Positions 28,801-43,400 of a stretch of 64,000 bases of DNA are shown here, piece after piece. The stretch's first letter is position 1. Every line of letters starts with the position of its first letter. This DNA comes from Amphimedon queenslandica. Its lineage: Eukaryota; Porifera; Demospongiae; Haplosclerida; Niphatidae. The translations under genes were made by a program, and so were the position numbers. The notes below the pieces were generated by a model. It was not told where the DNA came from, did not search any database, and worked only from the letters and a program-made list of their open reading frames with translations. The stretch spans positions 30,113-94,112 of the forward strand of contig NW_003546640.1 in assembly GCF_000090795.2 (NCBI RefSeq), given 5' to 3'.

Positions 28801-31189
28801 CAACAGTAAGAAATTTCAAAAGCAAGTAACTCTCTCAGTTAAGGACTACCGACGCAGATGCTATCACGAGCCTACCTCACAGTTCTTTAGGGAGACCATT
28901 ATTGATTGGCAAGGATGTAGACGATCCCAGTTGCTGTGTATATCAGGAAGCTACATGAAGCAGGAGGGATAGTGAACTGTAATATAGTTATACATGTAGT
29001 AGCAGCAAAAGGTATCATATCACACAAGAATCCAAGCTTGCTGAAGGAGCACAGTGGCACGCTAGAGCTTAGAAAAAATTGGGCTCAGTCAATACTACAT
29101 GGTAGAAATTTTGTCAAGAGGAAGGCTACTAAGGCAGCAAGAAAAGTCCCACCTGATTTTCCTGCTCTAAAACTTGCCTTTTTGAGGAGAATCAAAGAAG
29201 AAGTCACAACTCATAACATACCTTCCAAGTTATTAATTAATTGGGACCAAACGAGTTCCAAGTTGGTTCCAGTCAGCTGTTGGACCATGGCTGAACAAGG
29301 TTCATCTCAAGTCCCAGTAATAGGAAAGGAAGATAAAAGGGAAATCACAGTTTTATTGGCAGTTACAGCTTCAGGAACCCTTCTTCCACCTCAATTAATT
29401 TACCAGGGCAAGACTGTTGGTTGTCACCCAAAAATAACCTTTTTCTACTAAGTGGAATGTGACCCACAGTGAGAGTCACTGGAGCACAACAGAAACAATG
29501 ATTGAATATCTTGACACAGTCCTCATTCATTATGTTGTAGAAAATAGGCAGGAGATGGAACTAGCAGATGACCACCCTGCTTTAGCTCTGTTCGATGTAT
29601 TTGCTGCTCATCATTCTAATGAGGTCTTGTCAAAGTTGAGAGCTAGCAATATCCATCAAATATTTGTGCCTGCAAGTTGCACTAGAGAGCTGCAACCGTT
29701 GGATATAGGAATAAATGGAGACTTCAAACAGTTAATGAAAGCCTCATTTTCAAGATGGCATTCTGATGATGTAAGAGCAGCCATGGATGAAGGACAGTCT
29801 GTCAGTAATATTAAAGTGGATCTTCGGGCTTCAGTGATAAAGCCATTGCATGCCCATTGGGTGACTTCAGCTATTACAACATTGTCTGACAAACAAGCAA
29901 CTCTTAAAAAACCTTTTGATACAGTTGGAATTTCTGAGTTTTTGATAACTGATTTTTTGATGAATACATTTTCGTTAACATAAATGGACGTTAAAACAAT
30001 GCCTTTTCTGAAAACATTAACTATAATAGTCGCTAACATTGTCAAATTTACAGTAGATGACAGTGCCTTGTTTCATATACCCACAAAACCGGACAAACCA
30101 CAGCTGTTTTGTGTTACTGGATATACACTCCGATGTTAGTTGATTTGAAAGCCTAGGCTTCTACATCAACATCCTTGTGTATATCCAGTAACCCTCAACA
30201 TCTGTAGTTGTAATTAATTGCCCTTTTTTTCGATGTGAAAATATTTTCGTATGGCCTTAAAATGACAAAAATATATCAATAAAAAATTTTTTAGCAACCA
30301 AAATTTTTGACCTGATAAGTATAGTATCATATTGCAGCTCTAACCTTGCTCTATCCATTGATGCTAATCTATCTCTTCATTACTGAGTTATAATAAAACA
30401 AAATGGTCCACCATGTGACAAAAGTAGCCAGTTAATGTTTCCGTTTATTATCCGTAAATTGGGCATTACTTGCATCTCCAGTACCATCAATTACTCTCCG
30501 TATACTAGTAATGTCGGGAAACAGCCAGGTCAAGAAGCTCATATCTCAAGAACTGTAATTACTACTGTAGCAGCCTTGTTACCAGTAGGTAAAGGACAAG
30601 GTACATGCAAGAGAAGCTAAATTTTCATACTGTAAAAATTTTCGTACACTATGAAAAGACGAAAATATTTCCACTTGAATTTTGTTGAAACAAAAGATTT
30701 TGTACGAAAAAAGGCAAATTACGGTATGACATGTTCATAACATTACTATGTATATTTATCACTCAACATCTTGCACATGACATCTACATGTATAAAATTT
30801 TATCTATAAAATTACCTGTGACAATGAAATGATATAGTTATTAGTTCTGGGAGTGAATATTGGTAATCTTTTGCATCCAAGATATTCATTATAATAAGAC
30901 AACTGAACATCTAATATGTGTAACTTTATCTCCTGCTCACCAGAACCTATATGTACAATGTACATTGAAATACATACATGTACATGTACATGTAATTGTA
31001 TCGTGTACAAGTGATGTACAGTACATGTACATGTAAATGCATGCATGTTCACGATAATATTGCTAGAACTCCAGTACAACATTATACATTGTATATGCAT
31101 ACATGTATAGATAGAGCTGAGAAGTACATGTATAACAAATTAAATGGTGGTTTAATTGGAATACAATACAATAATGCATTTAATTCCTT

Positions 31190-31244
<55 letters not shown>

Positions 31245-31344
31245 GTTACAATAATAATAACAGTACAATAATAATAATAACAATAACACAAAATAATAAT
31301 AATAATAATAAATGATGATGATGATAATAATAATAATTACAATC

Positions 31345-31416
<72 letters not shown>

Positions 31417-34400
31417 TAACAATAAAATTAATTAAAAGTAAAATTATAACAATACATTAATAACAATAATAATATTAAGGAGAAGGAAAGAGAGAGAGGT
31501 AGAAAGGAGAAGAAAGGACAGGAGGGAAAAGAAGTAAAAACACAAAAATGGAAAATTAAGCAAAAAAAACAATAACTTATGAGACAAAAAAGAGTCAGGA
31601 CAGGATAGCTTAGGAAGAGAACCCATAACAGATACTTTTATATACCATTAATTAAATTTAAAACATCCAAAGTAGCAATCACTATGCCTAAAGGCTAACC
31701 TTGAGGCTAGAGTTCAGGATTGTAGCTTTAGTAATGTAAAAACAAATTCATCATCAGTACTAGCTTAATAAGTGGTGATACCCTGAATCATCTGAATTTC
31801 ATATTGTATTTTATAAATACCACTTTAATATAAACTACAGTATCCTGAAATGTACCCCAAATTCTTTTTCTATTTTTGCTAAGGTACACGTATAGTACAT
31901 TTTGTTAAACTAAAAGATACAATGTATTTGGCTATCGAGGGAAATTCACCAATACCACTCAGCTCTACATATGGTACATGTATACATTGTACATGTACAA
32001 GTTATACATACTAGACATGTGTATCAATAGTCTTGGAAATCTGATCCATTCAAAGTCCATGGCATCTCTGATCTTCCTCTGACACAAATCATCTGTCATA
32101 TCCCGTAACCATAGTGACAACTTCAAATACATGTAAAAAAATAGAAAGAATGAACACAGTGATCCTAAAGACCATTACAACATACAGTATACAATACACA
32201 AGTCCGAACATGTACATAAAAATTGTAAATGTACATCTACATGTCCATGATACATGTCGATGTAGACATACTGCATATCAGCATACAACATACAGTCATT
32301 AGTGATTCCAATTTCCTCTGGTGTAAAGGTGTCACTGGTTCATCAGAATGCTTCCATGACTGCCTCATTATCAATAAACTTAACTTCATTACAACTGTAT
32401 TATTGAACTTGGATCTGAGGCCAGGTAATGCCCTCCTATCATATCTACAGCTAGCAAGAGCCTAAATGATGATAAAATACATGTACAGTATTTTCTCTTT
32501 AGAGGCTCTCATTCTTTCAGGTACATGTACATCTTACAAACTACATGTACATGTACATGTACATGTATTTCCATCTTATTGAAATTAGCCCAAGCAAAAT
32601 ACTTAAACATCTAAACAACTTTTTTACCTGTTCAGAGTCTTTTGTCCACTGATGATGTAGGCTAATGCAAGCAACTTGTGACAGTTGACATAAAACCAGT
32701 TCTTCTAATGAGGGTAGATCAGAGTCCATTGACTGCAGCAGTAATTGTTGTATTGTTGATTTAGTCGATAATAATAATAGCAATAGCCATTCCTCTACAT
32801 CAGCACTCATATGTACCTACATTTAGATGTATAGTGTCATGTTCATGTAAATCAAGTAAGCTCACATGCATACATGTAAACAATGTATAATGTACATGTA
32901 CATGTTCTTGTACCTGCAAACTGCTTTAAAATTAAACACATTATATCAAAGGAGCAAGCCTGAGCAACCACCTCTCTTACTATNNNNNNNNNNNNNNNNN
33001 NNNNNNNNNNNNNNNNNNNNNNNNNNNNNNNNNNNNNNNNNNNNNNNNNNNNNNNNNNNNNNNNNNNNNNNNNNNNNNNNNNNNNNNNNNNNNNNNNNNN
33101 NNNNNNNNNNNNNNNNNNNNNNNNNNNNNNNNNNNNNNNNNNNNNNNNNNNNNNNNNNNNNNNNNNNNNNNNNNNNNNNNNNNNNNNNNNNNNNNNNNNN
33201 NNNNNNNNNNNNNNNNNNNNNNNNNNNNNNNNNNNNNNNNNNNNNNNNNNNNNNNNNNNNNNNNNNNNNNNNNNNNNNNNNNNNNNNNNNNNNNNNNNNN
33301 NNNNNNNNNNNNNNNNNNNNNNNNNNNNNNNNNNNNNNNNNNNNNNNNNNNNNNNNNNNNNNNNNNNNNNNNNNNNNNNNNNNNNACTAATGTTATTGTT
33401 ATCATTGAACTAATTCTGTTCTGTGTTTATATTGTTGCATAATAATGATTTGGTGTGCAAGGCCGAGAGCCTCACCCTTGTAGTAGGTGCGTCACTAGGG
33501 GAGGGGTATGATTGGGGAGCCACTGTACCTTGGCATGCAGATTGCTTTGGCTACTTAGGCTTGCCCTTTAATGTTCTACATTAAATTACTACTAGTAATT
33601 TCAATTTTCACTTTATTATTTTTGAAATCCTAAGGTTAAGTAAAGTTAAAAAATACACACTGTTCCTGAAGAACAACTGCGGTCATTAAATCTATATGTG
33701 GATGTACATGTTGTACATGTACATGTGTATATAAGATGTATTGTACTGGTACATTTAAAATACAATTAATGGCGGCTGATGATCCTAGATGTTGTGGCTG
33801 TAACAAAAGAGGTCGTTGTACATTGTATATCTTGTAGACTTGTACCTGTGTAAAGGTTGGAAAACAATGCTCTAATTGTATTCCACCAATGGAAGATCAC
33901 TGCAATAACCAAAGGTTATTTATTGAAAAAGGAATCTCTTTAGAGTTCCTATAGGAAAGACTGGTGATACCGTTGTCAGTGAGCTGGCCAATTTTTAATG
34001 CCTATTCTACCTCAATATGCTGCAAATAGTGATGCCTCATCTACTCCTTCAGAGACCTACTGGTAGCATAAAGAGGTCACTAAACACGTCTTTCCTTATG
34101 AAAGAATTGTGATTTTTGTCTCACTTCTAAGTGAAGGTAGATCTGATCAATACAATCTCACCTCAAGTCCCATCGCTCATCATCTAGTTTATCTGATAAC
34201 CTATACATGTAACACGTAAAGTCAGTAATCTTGTCTTGTGAGAGATGTTAAAGGTGTTATACGTCTTCTCTCTAATGATGAAAATAGTAGGGTGCTTTCG
34301 CTATAGACTCCCTCATAAATGGCAGATCTGTTTAAGAGATTCTACTGGACAAACGCCCTCCCAGTCAGCCCATTTCTCCATCTGCACTATACTCAGGTCC

Positions 34401-37400
34401 TTCCCACAAACTGAAGTGGTTTGTAGGATAGTTGGCAGGCAATCTTATTATCAATAAAGGCCTTTTCACACTGGCCAAAGTAATGCGCATTGATGGGCAT
34501 TAATCGTGTTCACACTACAGTGGTTTTCAATTAATGGGCATTGATGCACATCACTCTCACTTCACCTCCAGAGGTGAATTGATGTGAAGTGATGTGCTTA
34601 GATCAATGTAAACCAATGGCAACAAGAACACAAAATGATACATAACTCAGCTGCTAGTGTGAACATGTTCCATGGGCATTATTTCAGCTGTATCAACAAA
34701 GCGCATCAAAGGCTTTGAAAACTGTGCCAGTGTGAAAAGGTGTTAATACAAGATGATATACTCAAAGATTGCTGGTATTGATCAACTGTACGTGCTGGTC
34801 AACCAGGAAGCTATGAGGAAGCAGTTTATGGTGTGAGGAGTATATCTCAGTCAGTTGAGTGTGAAGTAGTTCTCTTTGCTGATGCTTCTAATGCATTCAA
34901 CTTACTTAACCATAAACTAGCTCTTATTAATATACAGATAATCTATCCACCTCTGGCTACAATTCTAATTGCAATCATCTTGACGTTCCTCTGCACATTG
35001 ATGGTGAGATTTTGTACTCTGCTGAGGGCACGACTTCAGGAGATCCTTTAGTAATGGTGATGTACACCATTGCCATCCTCCCTCTGATTTGTCACCTCAA
35101 TACTTTCTCTGTATGTCAAGTTCGGTATGCAGATGATGCTGCAGCACTGGGTAAACACAGCACTTACATCTGTGGTGGAAGGAACTCATGACTGTTGGTA
35201 ATGATTATGGTTACTTTGCCAGTTCATCCAAAACCAGGTTACTTGTCAAACCTAATCTCCTCGTACCTGCAAAATCACTATTTGCAGATACTAACATCAC
35301 CTCTAATGGGTGCAGATACCTTGGTAGCCCCATTGGATCTAATGAATTTCTTAGTCAATACAATCTCAATACAATTAGTGAGTAGGTTAACCAACTAGAA
35401 AAACTAGAAACCATTGCTCATGCTGCATATTCTGTTCTCAATCATGGCTCTCTCAGTAAGTTCACATACCTTCTTAGAACTACACCTATTATCTCTACAT
35501 TGGTTGAACCGTTAAAGAAGATGATTCGCTGTATAGCTAATTTGAACTCTATCACGTCAAGCTTGTGTTAATGATATAACCAGATCCATTCTCTCTCTTG
35601 GTGGTCTTGGTATTAAGGATATCGTTTGTCTAAGATGCTGACGAACTCTTTAAAATTAGGGCTATTGACTAGGCTTAGTGGTAACATGTCATTACAAATT
35701 AAGGTAAGTAGAGAGTCCTCACATGTATTAAAACGAGGGGATGTCCTTGGGTATGGTTGAGTATTGGCCACATATGAGGTAAGTGTAGTCCGACTATCTT
35801 TACTAGAGCCTGTCGTAGCTGGAGCTATTGTTCTGTAGTCCTCTTCATGGCACGTACACATATGGTACAATAGATTCGTCATATTTCCACAATAAGCTAG
35901 TTGGGCCTTACAAATTCGACAAAAAACTTCTTTCCGGATAATCAGCCTTCCCTTTTCATCCTGCTTGAACCCGAAGTATTTCCAGACCTTGCTCTTCACT
36001 CCAGGTCAAGGTAAGGGCTTCCTTTCTTCACTACTGCCAGCCTCATACTCCGCCATTTTAATTTTTGTCTCGCGCATGCACAAAGGTGAGACCACATGTC
36101 ATTAATTGATTATAAAATATTATTAATCGTGACAAAAAATACAAGTTATCATGAGCGATATATTGCTATATTGATTATATTAAACATCTTTACAACTCTC
36201 CAAGCATTATCTGGAGAAAAGTTTTCGCGCCAGTCTGCCATCACAGACAATAATGCCAGGCCTGACAATGCTGTGTCCAGTTTCTGGTCATCAAGGCAAT
36301 GTTCCTTTCTAAATGTACAAGTCTTTAATCCTTTCTCACACATCTATAACAAATCTTCAATTAAAGCCTACCATAGGAAAACAAGAAGGATAAAAGACAT
36401 CAATAAATTATGGTGAAAGGATGTGTAATGTTGAGCATGTCTCTTTTACACCATTATAGTCTTTACCACTGTAGGAGGAATGGGTCCATCGGCCTCTACT
36501 TTCTATAAACATCTTTCATCCAGACCCTCTATCCATTACTCCAAATCCTGCTCTGCCATACTTAACTAGATTCATTGCCGTCTTTCGTTCTCTCTTTTTA
36601 GGAGCTCTATCTTGTGTCTCAGAGATGAACGCTCCTTTTACCATCATCCCTGCCATTCCTTCTGTTCTCATGAGCAAACTTTCTCAGATGAGACGGTTTA
36701 TAAGTTGTGACTAATAATTATTTCCTAACTCAGATGAACATACATGTACATGTAAGTACAGTACATACATGTGTATCAAAAAAAGCTAAGTCGCTACCCC
36801 ACAGTTACTCTACTTTTGCGTAGGTACTGTAGTTTGCTGCTCCTTAACTGCGCATGCTTACTGCGACAGTAGCAGGACAGTAGCAGGACAGTAGCAGGAC
36901 AGTAGCAGGACAGTATCAGGACAGTAGAAGACAGTAGTGTGACAGTAGAAAGAAGCAAAAAAATCCTAAACAGCTTCTAGAAGGAGAGAGTGGCATTAGA
37001 GATGAACTTGAAAAGCACAGACAGCCAAAAGAAGCATCCACAAGTTCTACTACAGTACATGTGACTGGTTGGGATTGCAGCATAATGCAGCAAAGAGTAA
37101 CGGAGTAGCCAAGTAGTAGCAAAGTACCTATACAAACTACACTGTACATGTACCTTCAAGGTTCCTTCTCTACTGTACCCTACTTAGCCTTTTTCTATGT
37201 GTACTGTACATGTACAGTACATGTATAAACTGTATTAATATTATTATTATTATTATTGACATGTACATACATGCATACATGTACATGTACATGTGTATAT
37301 AAGATGCATTGTAATGTACATGTATGTGTAGATGCACGTGTACATGTATATAAGATGTCCATGGGCATGTGTATATAACATGTATTGTACATGTACATGT

Positions 37401-40400
37401 ATACAATTTACAGTTTTTGCTAGTTGTAGCTCTTCCCCCTCCACTGATTTCACAGATATTACATCAGACACATTATCAGGATCAGTAACCAAATTTGCCA
37501 CACCCCCAAACAAGCTTCTATTAATAAAAATAATAATAATAATAATACTGCATACACCATATACCATATATCAGGTATATTTCAATGCATTAATAATTTC
37601 GGGAAAAGCAATTCATTGCGGAAAAACTTATGAAATTTTAAAATATGCTGATAAAAAGGAATAGAAGATATGTCTTATTGTGCAATTAACAAGAACACAT
37701 GGCTTTATAACTATCCATGGCTTCATGGCTTCTAACTCGAAGGCCATAAAAAGCCTTCTTTGCCAGTTAGAAGTGTTGCTAAGGTTGATTCAGAAGTGGA
37801 GAAGTCAGCAAATGCTTCTATTTTCTTCAGGGCCGTAGCAAGCGGTACAGCTGGTACAGCCAGAACCATACCACTTTTTAGCCCAAAAAAGGGCGTGGCA
37901 AGGAGGCAGGGCTTGATTAATGGGTGTTGTTTTTTATTTTTAACAATTTTTTATTTTTAGAAAATATTGCTATTGTAATTAAATGAATAACTACTAAATT
38001 GGAGGCAATTAACAGCTGAAAATGACTAATTCTTGTACTAGAGCTGCTGCTTTTCAATCTGAGATGATTCTTCCACCAGCTCCTCACCAACTGTGAAGTA
38101 GGAATATCAACAAATGCTTATAATAAGTTGTTTTCTTTGTTGCCACACCAACACCTTGACACACCCACATCTTGGCCTGACCACTTTCGAGGTGCTTACT
38201 ACAGGTCTGATTTTCTTAACAGACCAGGTGGCTCATGGAAATAATAGCAAGTAAAATATTTTCAGAATATAAAGAACTTCAGAATTTTTCCATCATTGAA
38301 CTTTATATTTATACCACTTTTCATGCATTGAAATATACCCAATATACGGTAATTCATGGGCATAAAAATTTGCAATTTGGCTGCATTTTTTGTATTTGCA
38401 AAAAAAATTCATTATAATGTAATTACCACACCTACTATACAATCAGCGAGCTATTTTACAGATTTTAATTTTGTGAATTTTCCAAAACACAAAAATCGCA
38501 AAAAAAAAAAAATTTAATCTGCACAAAATACATGTATATGGCGTATACAGCACTAATAAAAATATACATACAATAAATGTACATGTACATTCTAGATAGT
38601 AGATATAATACACAATATGCGCACGTAATACATGTACAGTATATGTACATTATCATTGAAACGGATAGTCAGTAAATTAAATGCAAAATAACACATACAT
38701 GTAATGGGTACATGAATTAGTATTACATGTACATTGTGTACATGCTGACAAAAACTCACCCCAGATATGGACCAATCAGATTAGGTGAGAGTGAGTTGCT
38801 AAGCAATGACAGGAGAGCATCATCAGGTATAAAATAAAGACGATTAAAGCATTGTCTCTTCTTGGACAAATAAGATGATAAAGACATTTTACATTTTTCA
38901 AGGTCCTCTTTTAGTTTTATTAATACAGGAAGAATAGGATACTCACTGGTAATGCAACACTACAAAGGAGATACAAAATGGAGCATTTAATGAATAAACA
39001 TGCATTTATGACTAATACATGTACATGTACTGCACATGCATTGTATACATGCATGTACCTGTACCTTCCTGCACTGTACATTTTAGTTGTAAATAATGTA
39101 TAAAATGTCCATGAAATTTACCTGTATACAGTTTTTAAGCGAACTAGTCTGATACATCATTGATGTCCATACTTCAGTTATGTTACTAAATGATACTGAC
39201 TCATTTGGAAAATCCTGTTATAATAATAACAACAAAATAATACAACCTGGCATATCAAAATATGCATATGTACACTACAGTACATGTATAAAAGTCCATA
39301 TCATTCATTCCTTATACATGTACATAAAACATCAATGTTTCGGAACACATATATGTACATAATGTTATATGACATAAATGTCATGTACATGCAATATGTA
39401 CATGTATAAATACATATACATGTATATGTACACATGTACTTACTTCTGATGCTATTTTACTATTAAATACAGGTTGTAAACTAAGCCACAACTCCTGTAC
39501 AGTGAGCCACAGTTGCAATATTTCAGTGATGGTAGCAAGTTTACCAGCCCATTGTGCAGTCTCATTCCTCAGTGGATGTATGTGTGGCGATGAGAGCATT
39601 AACACAAGTGTTGTCTGAGTGGTCTCTAGATGTTCTAATAAACATAAGGAGGCTGACGTAGAGAGGAGAGGAAGGGAACTTGATGATTGTATTTCAAACT
39701 GGAAACACTATAAAATAAATAAATAACATATAGAATGATGATGCTGATTTTTATTATTGACACATTGCTGCAAAAGCTATTTTACTTGTTCACTCCATTC
39801 TTCTTCAATTGACAAAAAATCTTGTTCCAGTTCTTGTTCTCTTCTAGCATTATCAATAATACAACCAATATCAATAGAAAAACTGCAACAAAACAGAAGG
39901 AAATAGAAATATATTCCCCATTTATTAATAGTTGTTGAGTCTCTTACCGTAACAAATCAGCTTCTAGTAAATGATCAAGTTTGAATAATCTGGCTTCAAG
40001 TGGAAAATTATGACCAGTGACTGACATAATTTGCAACCAATGCCTACTTCTTATTTGCTAATTAAAAAAAGGTACAGGTAGGGACATGGATGTGATTACA
40101 TAATGCATTTACAAAAAAATGTAGTAAAATCTGCATGGATATCTACATGTACAGTACATGTACATTTACTACAAGTACATGTACAATGTACATGTACTGT
40201 ACACGTAAAATTACTGAAATCTGCATGTACTGTACACATACTTTATTGTGGAGTTTATTCAGCAATGGCAATATTTGTCTGTAATGTGTAATCCCTTGAC
40301 TTAGTTTATGAGATGCCTCCCAGTCTTGTTGTTCTTGTGGTAATGAACAGAATGCATTCCAAAACAGGTCAGTCTAAAAATGAATAAAAAATAATATGCA

Positions 40401-43400
40401 TGCAGGCTTTGGTGGTTCATGCCAGCATAATTTTTCAATCATTAATTTTAAAACCCAAGGCACTGAATAATTTCATGTACATGTAAGCATAATACCATAT
40501 AGCCAAATAATTTGATGGAGAATTAAATTTGGCGGATTGGCAAATTCAAAATAAAACCGCCAATATTATAATCGCCAAAAATAATTGCAATTATTATGGG
40601 CGGGTTCATTATACTAAAAAATGGCAGTATTTCTGACTAATTCAGTAACAAAGTCAAGACTCAAGACTATGGGCATGCAAGGACTGCCAAGGAGCAGCTT
40701 CAAGAAGAGCTGAGTGTGCTTAAAGAAAAGACAAGATAGTAAACCGCCAAATTAAGTGACCGCCAATATTATATTTAGGTAGTTTTGATGCAAAACCACC
40801 AAAGTTTTAGACCGCCAAATTTTCCGGCTATACGGTAATAATAATACAGAACTCCTGACATTCTAGTACACTGTATATGCAATAGCCAGACACTGATATT
40901 CAATAGATCATGCAACTGACTGTTCTGAATATGCCGTATAAAGAAGAAGACAAAAAAGTTCACATTCCACACAAACGAAACAAATACGAAGCAACTTAAA
41001 TTATAATACCACAAGTATCAGATCTTGATTTAGAATCAGCGACACCTGATGCTCCAGCAACTTCAACTACTCCCTCCTGTGATTAGTATAATATTCTTAC
41101 CAGAAGATGACACTCATGAGAGGGGGCTTCTACTATATACAGCAGCAACTAATAAATGAGCAAACTGGCTCAAATAGAACTGAGAACAAACCAACACAAA
41201 GTAAAAATGATTTACCACAAACCACACCTACTCTTGCACATAACTACGCACTAAATTTGCTATCGTTTCATTGGAGTTTTGTAAAACGATACAAGAAAGA
41301 AATCGGTACGAACGGTTTCATTGCAACATCATTCTACAGTGCTAAAACGTGAACTTAATTTTGTCTTCAACTGTAAGTACATGCACTGCTGTCCAGAAGG
41401 CTAGGATTAAAAATGGTTAAATTCATTAATTGGCATAATGGAAACACAGAGACTATTAATTAGTAGAGCATAATAGCTTTTTCTATACATGTAACAACAT
41501 ACATGTACATGCACATGTACAATGTAAAGAGCATTAAAGAGTATACAATCTGTCAGAACTCATGCTAGTGTACCTCATTCATTGCTAGCGTAAGGTCAAC
41601 TTCACACCAAAGAATTTGCCTAAATTCTTCATCAAAGAGGATAAAATCTTGATAATTACTGTATAAAGTTTTCAAATATGACAACTCCTAAATAAATGTA
41701 AATAGTCAATAAAATGTGCATGCACATTGTATGAGTGTGCATTGTACAGTACCTCTTGGGTATGTTCCAGTTCAGGATATGGTGACAGTGGTATGTTCAA
41801 TAATTTCTGAACAGCATCTAAGAGATCTCTCTTCCTTTGTAACTCTTCACATTTCTCTATAAAAAAACCTAATGAGAAAGACAGATGAAAAAAATGGGAA
41901 AAAATCAAAAATACTATACATGCAATCATGTACATACATGTATGCATGCAAGTGCAACATGTACATCTACTTGTAGATCTTTCCGCTTTCTACATTGTAT
42001 CTCCCTCTCTCTATTTCATTATTGCAAGAGCATGACAACTGCATGATGTTTTCAGACATCAGTAGAAAGACGTAAAGTTTAGTGAGCATTTAGTGATGCT
42101 GTACATGTTTACATGACTAAAGCTACATGTACATGTACATGTAGATAGGCAAAATCTTAAAGTACAATGTACACAAATATATACATTGTACATATACATG
42201 TACATGCATGTATACTATGTCCCAACTGAGAATGGACCCGAAGTGGAAGCAGCTGCATGAGAATTTGAAAAATGTAGTTACGTCACTAATGATATTTATA
42301 GAGACATGGCAGCTATTTTGGCTGTGTTGTTTCACTCTTAAAAGTTAAAACAGTCTCGCTTTTCCTGATAACCAGTACAATAGCTACTGGAGTCCACTAG
42401 TCTTCATAAAGGCCATCATTATCAGAAGATCTAGGTCTATAGTCATACCTCTCTAAAACGAACCCCCAATTAGCAGACACCTCGCTATAATGTACAGTTG
42501 CTCTTGTCCCCGCCATAAAGCCATTGGGTAGTGTACATATAAAAAAACCTCTGTATAGCGGAACCTCTCTATTTTGTATAACGGACGAGATTTACTGTCC
42601 CCACACATCTACATGTGTACAAATTAACCTCCAACGGACGAACACGGCCCATGCAACAGACTTTCTAATTAACATGCATCTAGAAAATGGCAAATTTTCT
42701 GGTCTGATTAGCATGGGATAACCTTCGATTTGAGGACACCTCCGTACAAAGGACAGAGATAGCTGGCCTATAGGTGTCCATCTTAGAGAGGTTTGACTGT
42801 ATTAGCATTTTAAAAGAAGAATTATCAGTTAGGGCACTCTAACACGTGCTTATGTAAACTATGACATCATAGACCATCATTGCGCTTAGCTTTGCTATGC
42901 CATTGGGTTTATAGGAAGAACCCAGTTCTCAGGGTTCCCAAGGGCTGAGAGACACAAGACCAGAGATCCTGAAGCGGCATTGGGTGAATAAGGACCTGTG
43001 AAAGTCTCATCCTCATCCCACATTCCTATAAAAAGTTATTCCAGTTTTTCTTGGCCCAAACTCAGTTGGGACATACATGTACATGAAGTATATACACACA
43101 TATATAAAAACTATATTCCATTCCTCCCCTGACTCTCTTACCAACTCTTGACACAGCTTCAGTAGGCGTCAATCCCGGGACCAGTGGTCCCTCAGTATCA
43201 AAGGTATTACGATATTGAATTGTTTGAACAACAAACTCTTTAACTTGTTTTACAGTTTCTTGGATGTGTATCAATCTCTGATCAACTAATAACAGATTTT
43301 TTACCTGCACATCATTATAGAAAGAAAGCATTAATAAAGACAGAATTAATGCCAAATCTGATTGTAATATAAATTAATTAATTCATTATTACACATATCT

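Larger units (their letters stand above)
33769..36720 (+). mobile_element. Decayed non-LTR-like reverse-transcriptase element with nested insertions
   Basis: Starts with a Cys-rich protein (CCGCNKRGRC, VGKQCSNCIPP) at 33769. A later frame has GVIRLLSSNDENS (about 34250). The reverse transcriptase follows: LFADASNAFNLLNHK (about 34872), EGTTSGDPLVMVMYTIAILP (about 35025-35085) and the catalytic YADD box (about 35126). GGLGIKDI at about 35600 matches the C-terminal side. Many stops and frameshifts. Interrupted by a MITE (34459-34740) and a hAT fragment (about 35637-36060). The exact right end is unclear. Confidence 0.65.

Noticed and set aside
29656-30045. 129-codon minus-strand frame over the pogo transposase
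   Set aside because: It is the antisense shadow of the DDE domain, which has clear catalytic motifs on the plus strand.
30804-31271. Many small frames rich in MYMHVHC
   Set aside because: They translate the ACATGT repeat. Only the exon 29 part (30816-30946) is real coding sequence.
31082-31346. Open frames encoding poly-Ile or poly-Tyr
   Set aside because: They are translations of the (TAA)n microsatellite on both strands.
36096-36416. 106-codon plus-strand frame
   Set aside because: No recognisable domain. It sits in a region of nested transposon relics and is probably chance.
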